This document shows, piece after piece, positions 52,980-61,833 of a stretch of DNA of 64,000 nt. The stretch is from CAZDXB01 sp964509335 (lineage in GTDB: Bacteria > Bacteroidota > Ignavibacteria > Kapaibacteriales > UBA2268), in contig CAZDXB010000014.1 in NCBI GenBank assembly GCA_964509335.1, positions 1 to 64,000 on the forward strand. Direction: 5' to 3'. The translations under genes were made by a program, and so were the position numbers. The notes beneath the pieces were generated by a model. That model searched no databases and was not told the DNA's origin. It worked only from the letters and a program-made list of their open reading frames with translations. Position 1 is the stretch's first letter, and each line of letters starts with the position of its first letter.

Positions 52980-53019
52980 TAGAAGCGGTCTAAATCATTC
53001 AATAAAATAGTAAACCTAA

Positions 53020-53661
53020 ATGAGAGCTAACGTTGTCAACATAAGAAAAAACTACGAAGAGGGCTTGACTCGAACAATCGAAAAAATCAAAGAAGGCGGC
53101 GCGGCTTTAGTTCCGACCGATACCGTTTACGGCTTAGTAGCGAACTTTTACGATTCAAAAGCTAAAGAAAAAATATATCGTTTGAAAAAAAGACCCTTGA
53201 ACAAACCTTTAACCGCCATTTGTTCGTCAATATCAACCATTGAAGCAATGTGCGAAGACATTCCAAGCGCTTTTTACGTTCTAGCGGAAACTTATTTACC
53301 CGGTCCAATAACCGTCGTGTTAAAGAAAAGCCAAACGGTAAAGAAGATAACAAACGACGGTTTCGATTCTTTAGCCTTTCGAATACCCGATACAAATTTC
53401 CTTTACGATTTGACGGTCATATTAAACAGCCCGCTGGCTTCTACTTCCGCTAATATATCCGGCGAAAAGTTTATATATGACTTCGAAGAAGCTAACGAAA
53501 TTTTAAAAAACAAAGCAGATATAGCGATAAACGACGGCAAAACAAAATACAAAACAGAATCAACGATAATCAGCCTCTTATACCCTAACCCCCAAATCTT
53601 AAGAGAAGGAGCGATTTCAAAAAAAGAAATTGAAACCGTTCTACAAACAAGCCTTTTATAA
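53020..53661 (+). CDS. tsaC: L-threonylcarbamoyladenylate synthase (YrdC/TsaC)
   Basis: A 213-residue YrdC-domain enzyme that makes threonylcarbamoyl-AMP for t6A37 in ANN-decoding tRNAs. IKEGGAALVPTDTVYGLVAN and KIYRLKKRPLNKPLTAIC give the characteristic K-R-x(3-4)-KP ATP-binding pattern, and STSANISGE is the expected end of the active site. It lacks the C-terminal Sua5 domain. A terminator overlaps its stop codon. Confidence 0.95.
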   Translation: MRANVVNIRKNYEEGLTRTIEKIKEGGAALVPTDTVYGLVANFYDSKAKEKIYRLKKRPLNKPLTAICSSISTIEAMCEDIPSAFYVLAETYLPGPITVVLKKSQTVKKITNDGFDSLAFRIPDTNFLYDLTVILNSPLASTSANISGEKFIYDFEEANEILKNKADIAINDGKTKYKTESTIISLLYPNPQILREGAISKKEIETVLQTSLL

Positions 53662-53693
53662 ACCTCTTGTTTGTTTAAAGGTTTATTTTTTTT
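53658..53693 (+). terminator. Terminator after tsaC
   Basis: ATAAACCT (53658-53665) pairs with AGGTTTAT (53679-53686) over a 13-base loop and is followed by a run of T. It overlaps the tsaC stop codon. Confidence 0.75.
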
Positions 53694-53757
53694 ATATTAT
53701 TAGATTTATTATTTCATTTTAAAAATAATCTTTAATTAATAGAAAATAGTTCTTTAA

Positions 53758-54024
53758 ATGATAGAGGAAGAAATAAAGGTCGTAAATAGAGCAGGGCTTC
53801 ACACAAGACCCGCGGCGGATTTAGTTAAAACCGCGGCTAGATTCAAATCGGATATAGCTTTAGTAAGAGACGGATTCGCCATAAACGCGAAAAGTATAAT
53901 CGGAGTAATGACCTTAGCCGCCGAACAAGGCAGTTCATTGACTTTGCGAGTCGAAGGCGAAGACGAAAAAGAAGCCGCAAAAAAAATATCGGAGCTTTTT
54001 AAAAACGGATTCAACGAAGAATGA
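53758..54024 (+). CDS. ptsH: Phosphocarrier protein HPr
   Basis: An 88-residue HPr. His15 in GLHTRPA is the residue phosphorylated by Enzyme I, and Ser46 in AKSIIGVM is the site that HPr kinase uses in many bacteria. The gene overlaps the Enzyme I gene by four bases (ATGA), so translation is coupled. No Enzyme II gene is in the window, so sugar uptake cannot be assumed; a regulatory route is possible. Confidence 0.96.
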   Translation: MIEEEIKVVNRAGLHTRPAADLVKTAARFKSDIALVRDGFAINAKSIIGVMTLAAEQGSSLTLRVEGEDEKEAAKKISELFKNGFNEE

Positions 54025-55793
54025 ACGAAGAAAACAAAAGTTTAGAAGAAGTCTCTTTAAGTAATTTGAGCGCCAGTTCAAAACAGTCGAAGCAAAAATT
54101 CTTCACCGGCATACCCTCGTCTCCGGGTATGGCTCGCGGCAGAGTTTCGGTTATTCAGCCCGAAAAAATCATAATGCAGACCGAGCAAATCGCCGAAGAG
54201 AAAATTCCCGATGAAATAAAAAGGCTAGACACGGCGATAAAAGACATTATTCAGGAATTCGTATCCGTCTTAAAAAAAGTCAAAGCAGACTCCAAAAACG
54301 TGGCGGCGGTGCTTGAATCCAATCTAATGATTTTGACCGATGCGTCGTTGGTCAACGCTATAAAAAACAGAATAGAAAGCGGCTCGCCCGTAGAAAGCGC
54401 CGTTATACAAGAATTCGATTCCCAAAGCCATTACTTAAAAAACGCCAAGGACCAAATATTAAAAGAAAGAGCTATAGAAATCGAACACATAAAAGAAAGA
54501 CTGCTTTCGTCATTAAGAAACAAGTGCATCTATTACGGCTCGGCAAAAAACGCTATAGTCGTGGCTCAATCTTTGAATCCAACCGACGTCGTTAATTTTA
54601 AGGAAGCTGGAGCGTTGGGGTTTATTACCGAAGTTGGCGGTATTTCTTCGCATAGCTCTATTCTCGCGAGAAACTACGAATTGCCAGAGGTTATAGGCGT
54701 CAAAGGAGCCGTAAAATCGATTCCCGAAAGAGCTATAGTTATCATCGACGGTTACAACGGCGTGGTTACGGTCAATCCGACTAAACATTCAATTAACGTT
54801 TACATAGAAAAGAAAAATCAAGAAAGAGAGCATAAAAAACAACTTGGCAAGCTTGTCAAACTGCCTTCGGTTACCTTAGACGACAAAAAAATCACTCTAA
54901 ACGCCAATATAGACTTTATGGAAGACGTTCAAGCCGCCATTTTAAACGGAGCCGAAGGCGCGGGACTTGTGCGTTCGGAAAATTTAATAATAGCGAAAAA
55001 AGATATACCGGGAGAAGACGAACAAATCAAATGGTACACTTCTATAGCCGATAGAATGTATCCGAACCAAGTTACTATAAGAGCCTTCGACGTCGGCAGC
55101 GACAAATACTCCAAGGGAATGCCCAAGCACGAAGACAATCCCGCTCTAGGGTTCCGAGGAATCAGATTCTTGCTCCACAGAACCGATATATTTAAAACGC
55201 AAGTAAAAGCGCTTCTCAAAGTTTCAAAGAACAAAAAAATTAGATTGATGTTGCCGATGATAATTAGCTTTCAGGAAATCCATCAATCCTTAGAGCTAAT
55301 TAAGCAATGCAAAGAAGAGTTGAGGGCGGAAAACGTTTCCTTCGACGAAGACTTACCCGTGGGAATAATGATAGAAACTCCCGCGGCGGCTCTTCTCGCC
55401 GACAAATTCGGACAGCTTGTCGATTTCTTCAGCATAGGAACAAACGATTTAACGCAACACACTTTAGCCGTCGATAGAACAAACGAATTCGTTTCGTCGT
55501 TTTACGATTCTTTCCATCCCGCAATACTAAATTTGATAAAAATCACGGCGGAGGCGGCAAAGAAAAACAACATTCCCGTATCCGTTTGCGGAGAGCTAGC
55601 TGGCCACGCCGCCGCTACCTCCTTATTAATCGGATTGGGAATTAACGAACTAAGCGTTTCCCCTCCCATTCTCCTTGAACTGAAGAAGAGAGTTAGGGAA
55701 ACAAAAGAAAGCGAATCAATTAAATTAGTCGAAGAACTACTTCAATATACAAGACGCGAAGAAGTCGTCGAACGATTGGAAATCGCCAAATAG
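54021..55793 (+). CDS. ptsI: Phosphoenolpyruvate-protein phosphotransferase (Enzyme I)
   Basis: A 590-residue Enzyme I that moves phosphate from PEP to HPr. The swivelling His is His211 in GGISSHSSILARNYELPE; RSENLIIAKKDIPGEDEQ and GTNDLTQHTLAVDRTN are the PEP-binding signatures. It has an N-terminal extension of about 25 polar residues compared with the enteric enzyme. It is translationally coupled to HPr and is followed by a convergent gene three bases after its stop. Confidence 0.96.
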   Translation: MNEENKSLEEVSLSNLSASSKQSKQKFFTGIPSSPGMARGRVSVIQPEKIIMQTEQIAEEKIPDEIKRLDTAIKDIIQEFVSVLKKVKADSKNVAAVLESNLMILTDASLVNAIKNRIESGSPVESAVIQEFDSQSHYLKNAKDQILKERAIEIEHIKERLLSSLRNKCIYYGSAKNAIVVAQSLNPTDVVNFKEAGALGFITEVGGISSHSSILARNYELPEVIGVKGAVKSIPERAIVIIDGYNGVVTVNPTKHSINVYIEKKNQEREHKKQLGKLVKLPSVTLDDKKITLNANIDFMEDVQAAILNGAEGAGLVRSENLIIAKKDIPGEDEQIKWYTSIADRMYPNQVTIRAFDVGSDKYSKGMPKHEDNPALGFRGIRFLLHRTDIFKTQVKALLKVSKNKKIRLMLPMIISFQEIHQSLELIKQCKEELRAENVSFDEDLPVGIMIETPAAALLADKFGQLVDFFSIGTNDLTQHTLAVDRTNEFVSSFYDSFHPAILNLIKITAEAAKKNNIPVSVCGELAGHAAATSLLIGLGINELSVSPPILLELKKRVRETKESESIKLVEELLQYTRREEVVERLEIAK

Positions 55794-55796
55794 ACC

Positions 55797-56462
55797 TTAC
55801 AACTCATTCAACGGAAACGCGTAACCGACCATCGCGCTCAAAACGCCGTTGCTTACGCTTACGTTCTCTTGAATATTGACTAGACCATAGGTGTAACGCA
55901 AATCTAGATATAATTTCCCGCCTAAAGCTCGCATATTAAAATCAGCTCCGACGCAAGCGCCAAAATCCAAAGAATTTATTTGTTTCAACTCTTCGCCGTC
56001 AACTTCCGTGTTATCGTTAATCTCCTTTGTCCAAGTCGCTTTTAGATTATACGCTACCGCCGGACCCGCGTAAACTCCGCCCTCAATATCTCTTTTCATT
56101 TGAAAAACCGATTTGAACAAAACCGGAACCTCTAAATACCACAAAGACCAAGTTTGAACGTATTCGTCGGCGTCGAATACGGTTCCTTTCATAGACAACA
56201 AAACTTCCGGCTGAACCGCGAACTGCTCGCTAAATTTATAAGTAACAAACCCGCCAAAAGCCGCGGTCAGTTTGCTAGACGCGTCGACTACGTTATTGCC
56301 GCCCATTGTCATTTTAGCGTCGTCGCCGTTCAAACTAGCCATATTCACTCCCGCCTTTACGCCTATAGTCGGCTGAAGTTTCCTTTGCGCCTTGCCGTCG
56401 TAAACAAATAGAATAAATACGCCTAATACAATCAGCGTCAAAATTCTCTTAGCTGTCGCCAT
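55797..56462 (-). CDS. Small outer-membrane beta-barrel protein (PF13568/PorT-like fold)
   Basis: A 221-residue exported protein with a signal peptide (about residues 1-25), then TIGVKAGVNMASLNGDDAK and ALGGKLYLDLRYTYGLVNI, as in the family of eight-stranded barrels annotated as PorT-like or outer membrane beta-barrel (OMP_b-brl_2). EVPVLFKSVFQMKRDIEGGVYAGPAVAYN is typical, with a start VKAGxN and a penultimate strand G-x-D. The chain ends in MVGYAFPLNEL. Proteins of this type are common in Bacteroidota and do not by themselves indicate a T9SS role. Upstream lies a 199-base gap containing a 12-base palindrome TTAACGCGTTAA at 56598-56609. Confidence 0.75.
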   Translation of the reverse strand: MATAKRILTLIVLGVFILFVYDGKAQRKLQPTIGVKAGVNMASLNGDDAKMTMGGNNVVDASSKLTAAFGGFVTYKFSEQFAVQPEVLLSMKGTVFDADEYVQTWSLWYLEVPVLFKSVFQMKRDIEGGVYAGPAVAYNLKATWTKEINDNTEVDGEELKQINSLDFGACVGADFNMRALGGKLYLDLRYTYGLVNIQENVSVSNGVLSAMVGYAFPLNEL

Positions 56463-56597
56463 TTTTACCTCGCGTTAATTATAAATAAACTTAATAATTA
56501 GCCAAATATAACAAAAACGCTGAAAAGTATAAAAACAAAGCTAACGCGACGTGAAATTTGCTTATTTAACAAAATTTCCGTTATTTGTTTTTTTACG

Positions 56598-56609
56598 TTA
56601 ACGCGTTAA
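56598..56609. promoter_or_regulatory. 12-base palindrome TTAACGCGTTAA upstream of glyA
   Basis: A perfect palindrome about 55 bases before the glyA ATG, in the gap shared with the divergent barrel gene. It could bind a dimeric regulator; it could also be chance. Confidence 0.3.
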
Positions 56610-56661
56610 AAACGAAATTAGCGACGTTCAATATTGTAGTTTAAATATAAAAGGTATAGTT

Positions 56662-57963
56662 ATGTACGACACAGTTAAAAAGAGCGACCCCGAACTTTTC
56701 GAAGCTCTATCGAAAGAGTTCAACAGACAAAATCAAAAAATCGAATTAATAGCTAGCGAGAATTTCGCTTCTACGGCTGTTATGCAAACTCAAGGAACTG
56801 TTTTAACCAACAAATACGCCGAAGGATACCCGGGCAGAAGATACTACGGCGGCTGCGAATATGTCGATATCGCCGAGAACCTAGCCAGAGACCGAGCGAA
56901 GGAAATCTTCGGCGCCGAATACGTAAACGTTCAACCTCACAGCGGCAGTCAAGCGAATATGGCGGTTTACTTCGCTTTCCTAAAACCCGGCGACACTGTT
57001 CTAGGTCTCGGGCTTAACCACGGCGGACACTTAACTCACGGTTCTCCAGTTAATTTTTCCGGTAAACTTTTCAATTTCGTGCCTTACGAATTAAATAAAG
57101 AAACCGGCAGAATAGACTTCAATCAAGTGGAAGAATTAGCACAAAAACACAAACCAAAAATGATAACCGTCGGCGCTTCGGCTTATCCGAGAGACATCGA
57201 CTTCAAAAATTTTAGAGAAATCGCCGACAAAATCGACGCCTTCGTTTTCGCCGACATCGCTCACACCGCCGGTATGATAGCTAAGGGTTATATGAACACT
57301 CCGCTTCCTCACTGCCACGTCGTAGCGAGCACAACCCATAAAACGCTTCGAGGACCGAGAGGCGGAATGATTATGATTGGCGAGGATTTTCTGAATCCCT
57401 TCGGTATAGTCGCCCGTAAATCTGGCAGAACCCGCAGGATGGGCGAAGTGATGGATTCTTGGGTTATGCCGGGCTGCCAAGGCGGACCGCTAATGCACGT
57501 AATAGCCGCTAAAGCGGCAGCGTTCGGCGAAATATTAACCGACGAATTCGACCAATACATTCAACAAGTAATAAAAAACGCCCAAGCAATGGCGAAAACG
57601 CTACTGGATAAAGACTACAACCTCGTCAGCGGCGGAACGGACAACCACTTAATGCTAATAGATTTACAAAACAAAAACTTAACAGGCAAACAAGCCGAAG
57701 AAGCTCTCGATAAAGCCGGCATCACTTGCAACAAAAACGCGGTGCCGTTCGACCCGAAACCGCCGTTAGTAACTTCGGGCATCAGATTAGGAACGCCGGC
57801 TATGACCACTAGAGGAATGAAAGAAGACGAAATGAAACAAATAGCGGAATTCATAGATAAAGTAATTATGAACCACGAAAACGAATCGGTAATCGAGGAA
57901 GTTAAAAAGGGAGTTTACGAACTCACTTCTCAATTCCCGCTATACCCCGAATTAACTAAATAG
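56662..57963 (+). CDS. glyA: Serine hydroxymethyltransferase
   Basis: A 433-residue PLP enzyme that interconverts serine and glycine with tetrahydrofolate. IELIASENFAST is the N-terminal signature, EGYPGRRYYGGCEYVD the substrate region, and the PLP lysine is Lys227 in THKTLRGPRGG. Length and motifs are normal. It stands alone with an AT-rich leader and a strong shared terminator. Confidence 0.98.
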   Translation: MYDTVKKSDPELFEALSKEFNRQNQKIELIASENFASTAVMQTQGTVLTNKYAEGYPGRRYYGGCEYVDIAENLARDRAKEIFGAEYVNVQPHSGSQANMAVYFAFLKPGDTVLGLGLNHGGHLTHGSPVNFSGKLFNFVPYELNKETGRIDFNQVEELAQKHKPKMITVGASAYPRDIDFKNFREIADKIDAFVFADIAHTAGMIAKGYMNTPLPHCHVVASTTHKTLRGPRGGMIMIGEDFLNPFGIVARKSGRTRRMGEVMDSWVMPGCQGGPLMHVIAAKAAAFGEILTDEFDQYIQQVIKNAQAMAKTLLDKDYNLVSGGTDNHLMLIDLQNKNLTGKQAEEALDKAGITCNKNAVPFDPKPPLVTSGIRLGTPAMTTRGMKEDEMKQIAEFIDKVIMNHENESVIEEVKKGVYELTSQFPLYPELTK

Positions 57964-57982
57964 AAAAGGAAACCTATTAACA

Positions 57983-58022
57983 AAAAAGCCCGACGCCGTT
58001 ATCTTAGCGTCGGGCTTTTTTT
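57983..58022. terminator. Bidirectional terminator between glyA and the CRD-OmpA gene
   Basis: AAAAAGCCCGACGC (57983-57996) pairs perfectly with GCGTCGGGCTTTTT (58007-58020), and a T run is present in both directions. It serves glyA on the plus strand and the WD40/CRD-OmpA operon on the minus strand. Confidence 0.93.
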
Positions 58023-58039
58023 ATTAAGTCATTCCAAAA

Positions 58040-58756
58040 TTAGAAATCTTTAACTACGTAATAAACAGGTCCTCTGTATCTTTTGCCCTTGGAACCTTTT
58101 TCTTTCGGCGGAGGATTATTTGGGTCGATATTTTTATGCGACTTAATATCGATTCTATTTTGGCTAATCCCCTTGGTAACAAAATACTCTTTTAGAGACT
58201 GACATCGTCCTTTAGTAAGCTCTTTGTTGAAGCTCTTATTCTCCGGCGTGTCGGGGTAACACTCAATAGTAAACTTAACCGACGGATTCTCTTTGAAAAC
58301 GTTAATCATATCATCCAAGAAGAAATCGGCTCCGCCTCTCAGCTTCGATTTTCTCAATTCGAAAGTCGGAACCGCTTGCGGAATAGCTAATCCGCGCTTC
58401 TGAGGGATTACCAAAAAGTCTTTAGAAAACTCCGCGTATTTGTCGGTGCTTGGAATTTCAAGGTCAAACTCTTGTTCGAAATAATTTTTGTTGTCCGTAA
58501 AAACGATTCTATAGGTATTCCCCGGCTTCAAGCCGGTAAGAAAATAATAACCGTTTTGCTCTTTATTCGAACGACCTCGCGTTATAATGTTGCCTGATTG
58601 GTCGAGAACCTTATATTTTACCTCAACCGGTTGCTTTGTAACTTTGTTAAAAACGCTGCCCGTCACCGAGACAACCGTTCTCAACTGAGACTGACTCATA
58701 GCGACAATGGCGGAGATAAAAATAATAAAAGCGATTAATAACGGAATTTTTTTCAT
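58040..58756 (-). CDS. Exported CRD plus OmpA-like protein, possible C-terminal part of a split PorE
   Basis: A 238-residue protein with signal peptide (about residues 1-20), a carboxypeptidase-regulatory-like domain (about 26-115; VTGSVFNKVTKQPVEVKY ... GYYFLTGLKPGNTYRIVF), and an OmpA-C-like domain (about 130-238; a YPDTPEN segment and LTKGRCQSLKEYFVTKG, then ENNP-like IDPNNPPPKEKG). PorE of the type IX system carries TPR, WD40, CRD and OmpA domains in that order; here CRD-OmpA is encoded 21 bases after a secreted WD40 protein. The ATG at 58756 follows GGAGGA and is preferred to a TTG start. Other CRD-OmpA proteins exist, so identity with PorE is a proposal. Confidence 0.7.
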   Translation of the reverse strand: MKKIPLLIAFIIFISAIVAMSQSQLRTVVSVTGSVFNKVTKQPVEVKYKVLDQSGNIITRGRSNKEQNGYYFLTGLKPGNTYRIVFTDNKNYFEQEFDLEIPSTDKYAEFSKDFLVIPQKRGLAIPQAVPTFELRKSKLRGGADFFLDDMINVFKENPSVKFTIECYPDTPENKSFNKELTKGRCQSLKEYFVTKGISQNRIDIKSHKNIDPNNPPPKEKGSKGKRYRGPVYYVVKDF

Positions 58757-58777
58757 TATTTCCTCCAATATTTATTA

Positions 58778-59755
58778 TTACTTACTTTGTTTCTGTTCAA
58801 GAAAACGAACGGTGGAATCGGCGCAGCCAAGTATCAAAATGCTGGCGTCGCTTACTAAATCAACCGACCAAACCTCAACTCCGGCGTTAAAGTCCATTAG
58901 ATTTTTTCCGGTCATAGCGTCCCACAGCTTTACGCGCTTGTCCAAGCTAGCGCTAACAATGGTTCTGTTGTCGGTAGCGAACGAAACGTCTTGAACCAAC
59001 TCGTCGTGGGCTTTAATAGTTTGTATCAACTCGCCGCCCGGCATCTTCCAAATTTTTATGTAACCGTCCTTATCCGACGAAGCGAGCAATTTGCTGTCGA
59101 AACTATATAAAACCGTAAGCACCGGAGCAGTATGCCCTCTCAAAGTCATTAACTCGTGCTGAGTTCTTAAGTCAGTGGACCAAATCTTTATAGTCGAATC
59201 GTCCGAGCAGGAAGCCAAGTATCTGCCGTCGTAACTATAAGCTACGTTATTAGTCGGCTTCGAATGCCCGCGCAAAGTTTTAATCTCCGAGCCTAATTTG
59301 TAATCCCACAATTTCACGGTCTGGTCAAAACTAGTGCTAGCGACTAGAGAAGAACCGTCCTGCTGGCTGAAATACACGCCGATAACTTGGTCGGTGTGCC
59401 CTTTGAGAACTTCTAGTTCTTCGCCGGTTTGAACGTCCCAAATTCTGACGGTCAAATCGCCGGACGCGCTAGCTAAGTACTTGTCGTCTCCGGAAAACGA
59501 AATGTTATTGACTTGACCGAAATGACCTTTCAAGCGCTTCATTTGTTTTCCGTCGGGCAAAGACCAAATTTTAATCGTTTCGTCCAAACTACAAGTGGCT
59601 ACTTTGCTGTCGTCCTCGTTGACGAAAACTCCTAAAGCCTCGTCGGCGTGACTGCCGATAGTTTTCATTTCATAATTATATTCGCCGCTCTGAGCAAATA
59701 TTGAAATAAAGCCGGTTAAAAAAACTCCCAGTAGGATTAGAGCAAACTTTTTCAT
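58778..59755 (-). CDS. Secreted seven-repeat WD40 beta-propeller
   Basis: A 325-residue exported protein with signal peptide (about 1-21, cleavage after FAQ) and seven WD40 repeats that fill the rest: blades end in TIKIWS, TVRIWD, TVKLWD, TIKIWS, YIKIWK, RVKLWD and TVRFLE, and most contain GH about 25 residues before. Such a sequence folds as a single closed propeller used for protein contacts. A periplasmic WD40 protein is uncommon outside FCB bacteria; PorE of T9SS is a case where WD40 is joined to CRD and OmpA domains, which the next gene encodes. First gene of a two-gene operon. Confidence 0.85.
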   Translation of the reverse strand: MKKFALILLGVFLTGFISIFAQSGEYNYEMKTIGSHADEALGVFVNEDDSKVATCSLDETIKIWSLPDGKQMKRLKGHFGQVNNISFSGDDKYLASASGDLTVRIWDVQTGEELEVLKGHTDQVIGVYFSQQDGSSLVASTSFDQTVKLWDYKLGSEIKTLRGHSKPTNNVAYSYDGRYLASCSDDSTIKIWSTDLRTQHELMTLRGHTAPVLTVLYSFDSKLLASSDKDGYIKIWKMPGGELIQTIKAHDELVQDVSFATDNRTIVSASLDKRVKLWDAMTGKNLMDFNAGVEVWSVDLVSDASILILGCADSTVRFLEQKQSK

Positions 59756-60064
59756 AAAAAACCTCTACTTTATTTATAATATCGAAATTTGATTTATTAA
59801 CTTCTTTATCAATTTATCAAACATTCCCCTAATTAAGATTATTTAAATTATGAAATTTTCCTTAAAATGAAAACAATATATCAAGAATAATCGAAAATTT
59901 CGCCTTTCTCGGCGCTTTATACTAAGGTTTCTCGGAGTAAAACTCACTTCCGACAAAAGAATAACCAATACGGCGCGTCGATATTATTAACGCCGCGACA
60001 AAACAACGTTGCCTTTAAGTCGTTGATTTATTATACAATAAATGGCATTATAATCTTTCAAATC
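59756..60064. other. Gene-free stretch between the sulfur operon and the WD40 gene
   Basis: About 310 AT-rich bases. It must hold the promoter of the WD40/CRD-OmpA operon on the minus strand, but no clear TTG/TAnnTTTG match was found. No terminator with a T run is visible after the YeeE/YedE-rhodanese gene; a short GCC/GGC pairing near 59915 is the only hairpin noted. Confidence 0.55.
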
Positions 60065-61264
60065 TTAACAACCGCCCTGAACTTCTATTACTTTTGTCTC
60101 CACTTTTTTCTTTTTGGGAGGTTTCGTTAAAGTTGAGTCGCTTTGTAAATATTCTCGAACCCTTAAACGAAAATCGTAGGTATTGTCTCCAATGTAGCCG
60201 GCAGTTCGCGTTTTCGGAGTTTCGTAAATCAATTTTTTAAATCTTTCGAGTCCGCCTTTCAAGATAAAACACTTTTGAGGAATCTCATCGCGAGCTATTA
60301 CGAAAGCTCTCTTCGCCAGCTCGTCGCCTTCGGAGTAAAAAACGGGCGTCTTGATTAAGCCTTCAAAAAACTTCTCGCTCCGATAGCCGTCCATTCCCTC
60401 CACTTTCATATTTACCGCTCCGGGCAAACAGTATTTTTCGTATTCTTCCTTATCTCTCAAATCTATGAAAATAAATTTGTCGTTCTTGTAGTAGATATCG
60501 TAAGCTACCCTATCGACCGTAACGTACATACACTCCTTTTCAAAACACTCTTCAAGTTCCTCGCTTCCCATCTCCAGAACGTTTTCTTTCTCGTTAGGAA
60601 GTATAAAAACGATTAGTGCTAATATCACGCCGCTAGCGACCGCCAATCTCGGTTTATTGTACTTCGGATGATTAGGCGAATAGCCGTAAGAAACTCTCTT
60701 TTCGATTCTATCGGTTATAATAAACGCCGCTATCGCAATTACCGTAAGAAGCAAAGCGAAAAGCTCTCTGGAAAGCCCCAAAGAATCGTAAACGTATATA
60801 GCTCCATAGGAAGCCGAGTAATAGAAATCCTTTATTAATGGAAATACTTCGCCGAAAATGAAAATGCCGATGAAGCTACCTAAAATAAAGAACATAGCGT
60901 CGGTCTTTCCCGTTGACGCCGCCACAACGCTCGTCCCCGGGCAAAAGCCGCCGAGAATAAAGCCCAAGCCCATAATAGCGCCGCCTACTATTCCCGACCA
61001 GAGAAACGTGGGATTAACGTAAACGTAACTTAAGTCTATCCCTCCGAAATAATTTAAAAGGAGCAATCCAATAACAGCCGTAACAGCCGCCGTAAAGAAC
61101 ACTCTCAACACGACGAAATCGTAGCCGTAAAAAACTCCCACCAGCTTCTTTGACGTCGAAAACCCCGCTTGCTCAAGGATATAGCCAAAAGCTATTCCGA
61201 GGAAAAAAGCCACTATCAAATTAAATTCCGGTCCGATTACTCCGAAAGGAACTAAAGGTCCCAT
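60065..61264 (-). CDS. YeeE/YedE sulfur transporter fused to a degenerate rhodanese domain
   Basis: A 399-residue inner-membrane protein. Residues 1-225 are polytopic YeeE/YedE, with the hallmark GGFCPGTSVVAA (Cys108) thought to pass thiosulfate or another sulfur compound. A rhodanese-like domain follows (about 240-345, KFIFIDLRDKEEY ... VNMKVEG). At the position of its catalytic cysteine the sequence is FYSEGDELA, so Ser311 replaces Cys. A Lys-rich linker leads to a C-terminal Gly-Gly-Cys (Cys399). Its partner, 23 bases upstream, is a second YeeE/YedE half. It closes a four-gene operon with an octaheme cytochrome and cytochrome b. Confidence 0.88.
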   Translation of the reverse strand: MGPLVPFGVIGPEFNLIVAFFLGIAFGYILEQAGFSTSKKLVGVFYGYDFVVLRVFFTAAVTAVIGLLLLNYFGGIDLSYVYVNPTFLWSGIVGGAIMGLGFILGGFCPGTSVVAASTGKTDAMFFILGSFIGIFIFGEVFPLIKDFYYSASYGAIYVYDSLGLSRELFALLLTVIAIAAFIITDRIEKRVSYGYSPNHPKYNKPRLAVASGVILALIVFILPNEKENVLEMGSEELEECFEKECMYVTVDRVAYDIYYKNDKFIFIDLRDKEEYEKYCLPGAVNMKVEGMDGYRSEKFFEGLIKTPVFYSEGDELAKRAFVIARDEIPQKCFILKGGLERFKKLIYETPKTRTAGYIGDNTYDFRLRVREYLQSDSTLTKPPKKKKVETKVIEVQGGC

Positions 61265-61287
61265 AACAATTCTTCTTTAATTAGTTA

Positions 61288-61806
61288 TTAAATCCACAAT
61301 TTTCTAAAGAAATAAGCGAAAATGAATCCAGAGCCAAAAATAGAAAGCATAGCAATAAAACCGGCGGAAGAGAGAATCGCCATACCGCTCAAAGCCGCTC
61401 CGCTGGTGCAACCTCTGCCCAATTGCGCTCCGAAACCAAACAGCATTCCGCCGATAATCGCGAATATTATTCTTGCCTTAGAGCCAATTTTCGGTCCGCT
61501 CTCTAATTTAAAACCGAGGCGATTTGAATTCGCTCCCGATATAAAGCCCCCCACAAAAACGCCGACCATAAGAAACACAAGCCAAGCTTTTATCGGCGAA
61601 TCCCCGTACGTTTTTAAATAATCCAAGTAATAAGCGCTGTCCTGCGTATGAGTCGGCGCGACGGCGTTGGCAACGGTAATTACTCCGCTTTTAACGGCTC
61701 CGCTAGCCCCCAGTCCTCGTCCTGACAAATAAAACGAAGCTATTACGACCAATCCTAATATAACTCCGGCTAAATACGGGTTCATAAATCTGTTCTTGTC
61801 GCTCAT
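61288..61806 (-). CDS. YeeE/YedE family sulfur transporter half
   Basis: A 172-residue membrane protein with about four helices and the family motif FGAQLGRGCTSGAALSG (Cys133). Two YeeE/YedE-type genes in tandem, as in the thiosulfate carriers and the PmpA/PmpB pairs, usually form one transport unit. The next gene supplies the other half plus a rhodanese domain. It starts 27 bases after the cytochrome b stop. What it moves is not visible; thiosulfate, sulfite or sulfide are candidates given the cytochrome neighbours. Confidence 0.88.
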   Translation of the reverse strand: MSDKNRFMNPYLAGVILGLVVIASFYLSGRGLGASGAVKSGVITVANAVAPTHTQDSAYYLDYLKTYGDSPIKAWLVFLMVGVFVGGFISGANSNRLGFKLESGPKIGSKARIIFAIIGGMLFGFGAQLGRGCTSGAALSGMAILSSAGFIAMLSIFGSGFIFAYFFRKLWI

Positions 61807-61833
61807 AACTTAAGTCTTTATTATTTATAAATT

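Noticed and set aside
55797..56462. Naming the small barrel as the T9SS component PorT
   Set aside because: The PorT-like barrel fold is shared by many unrelated outer-membrane proteins in this group and nothing else ties this gene to T9SS.
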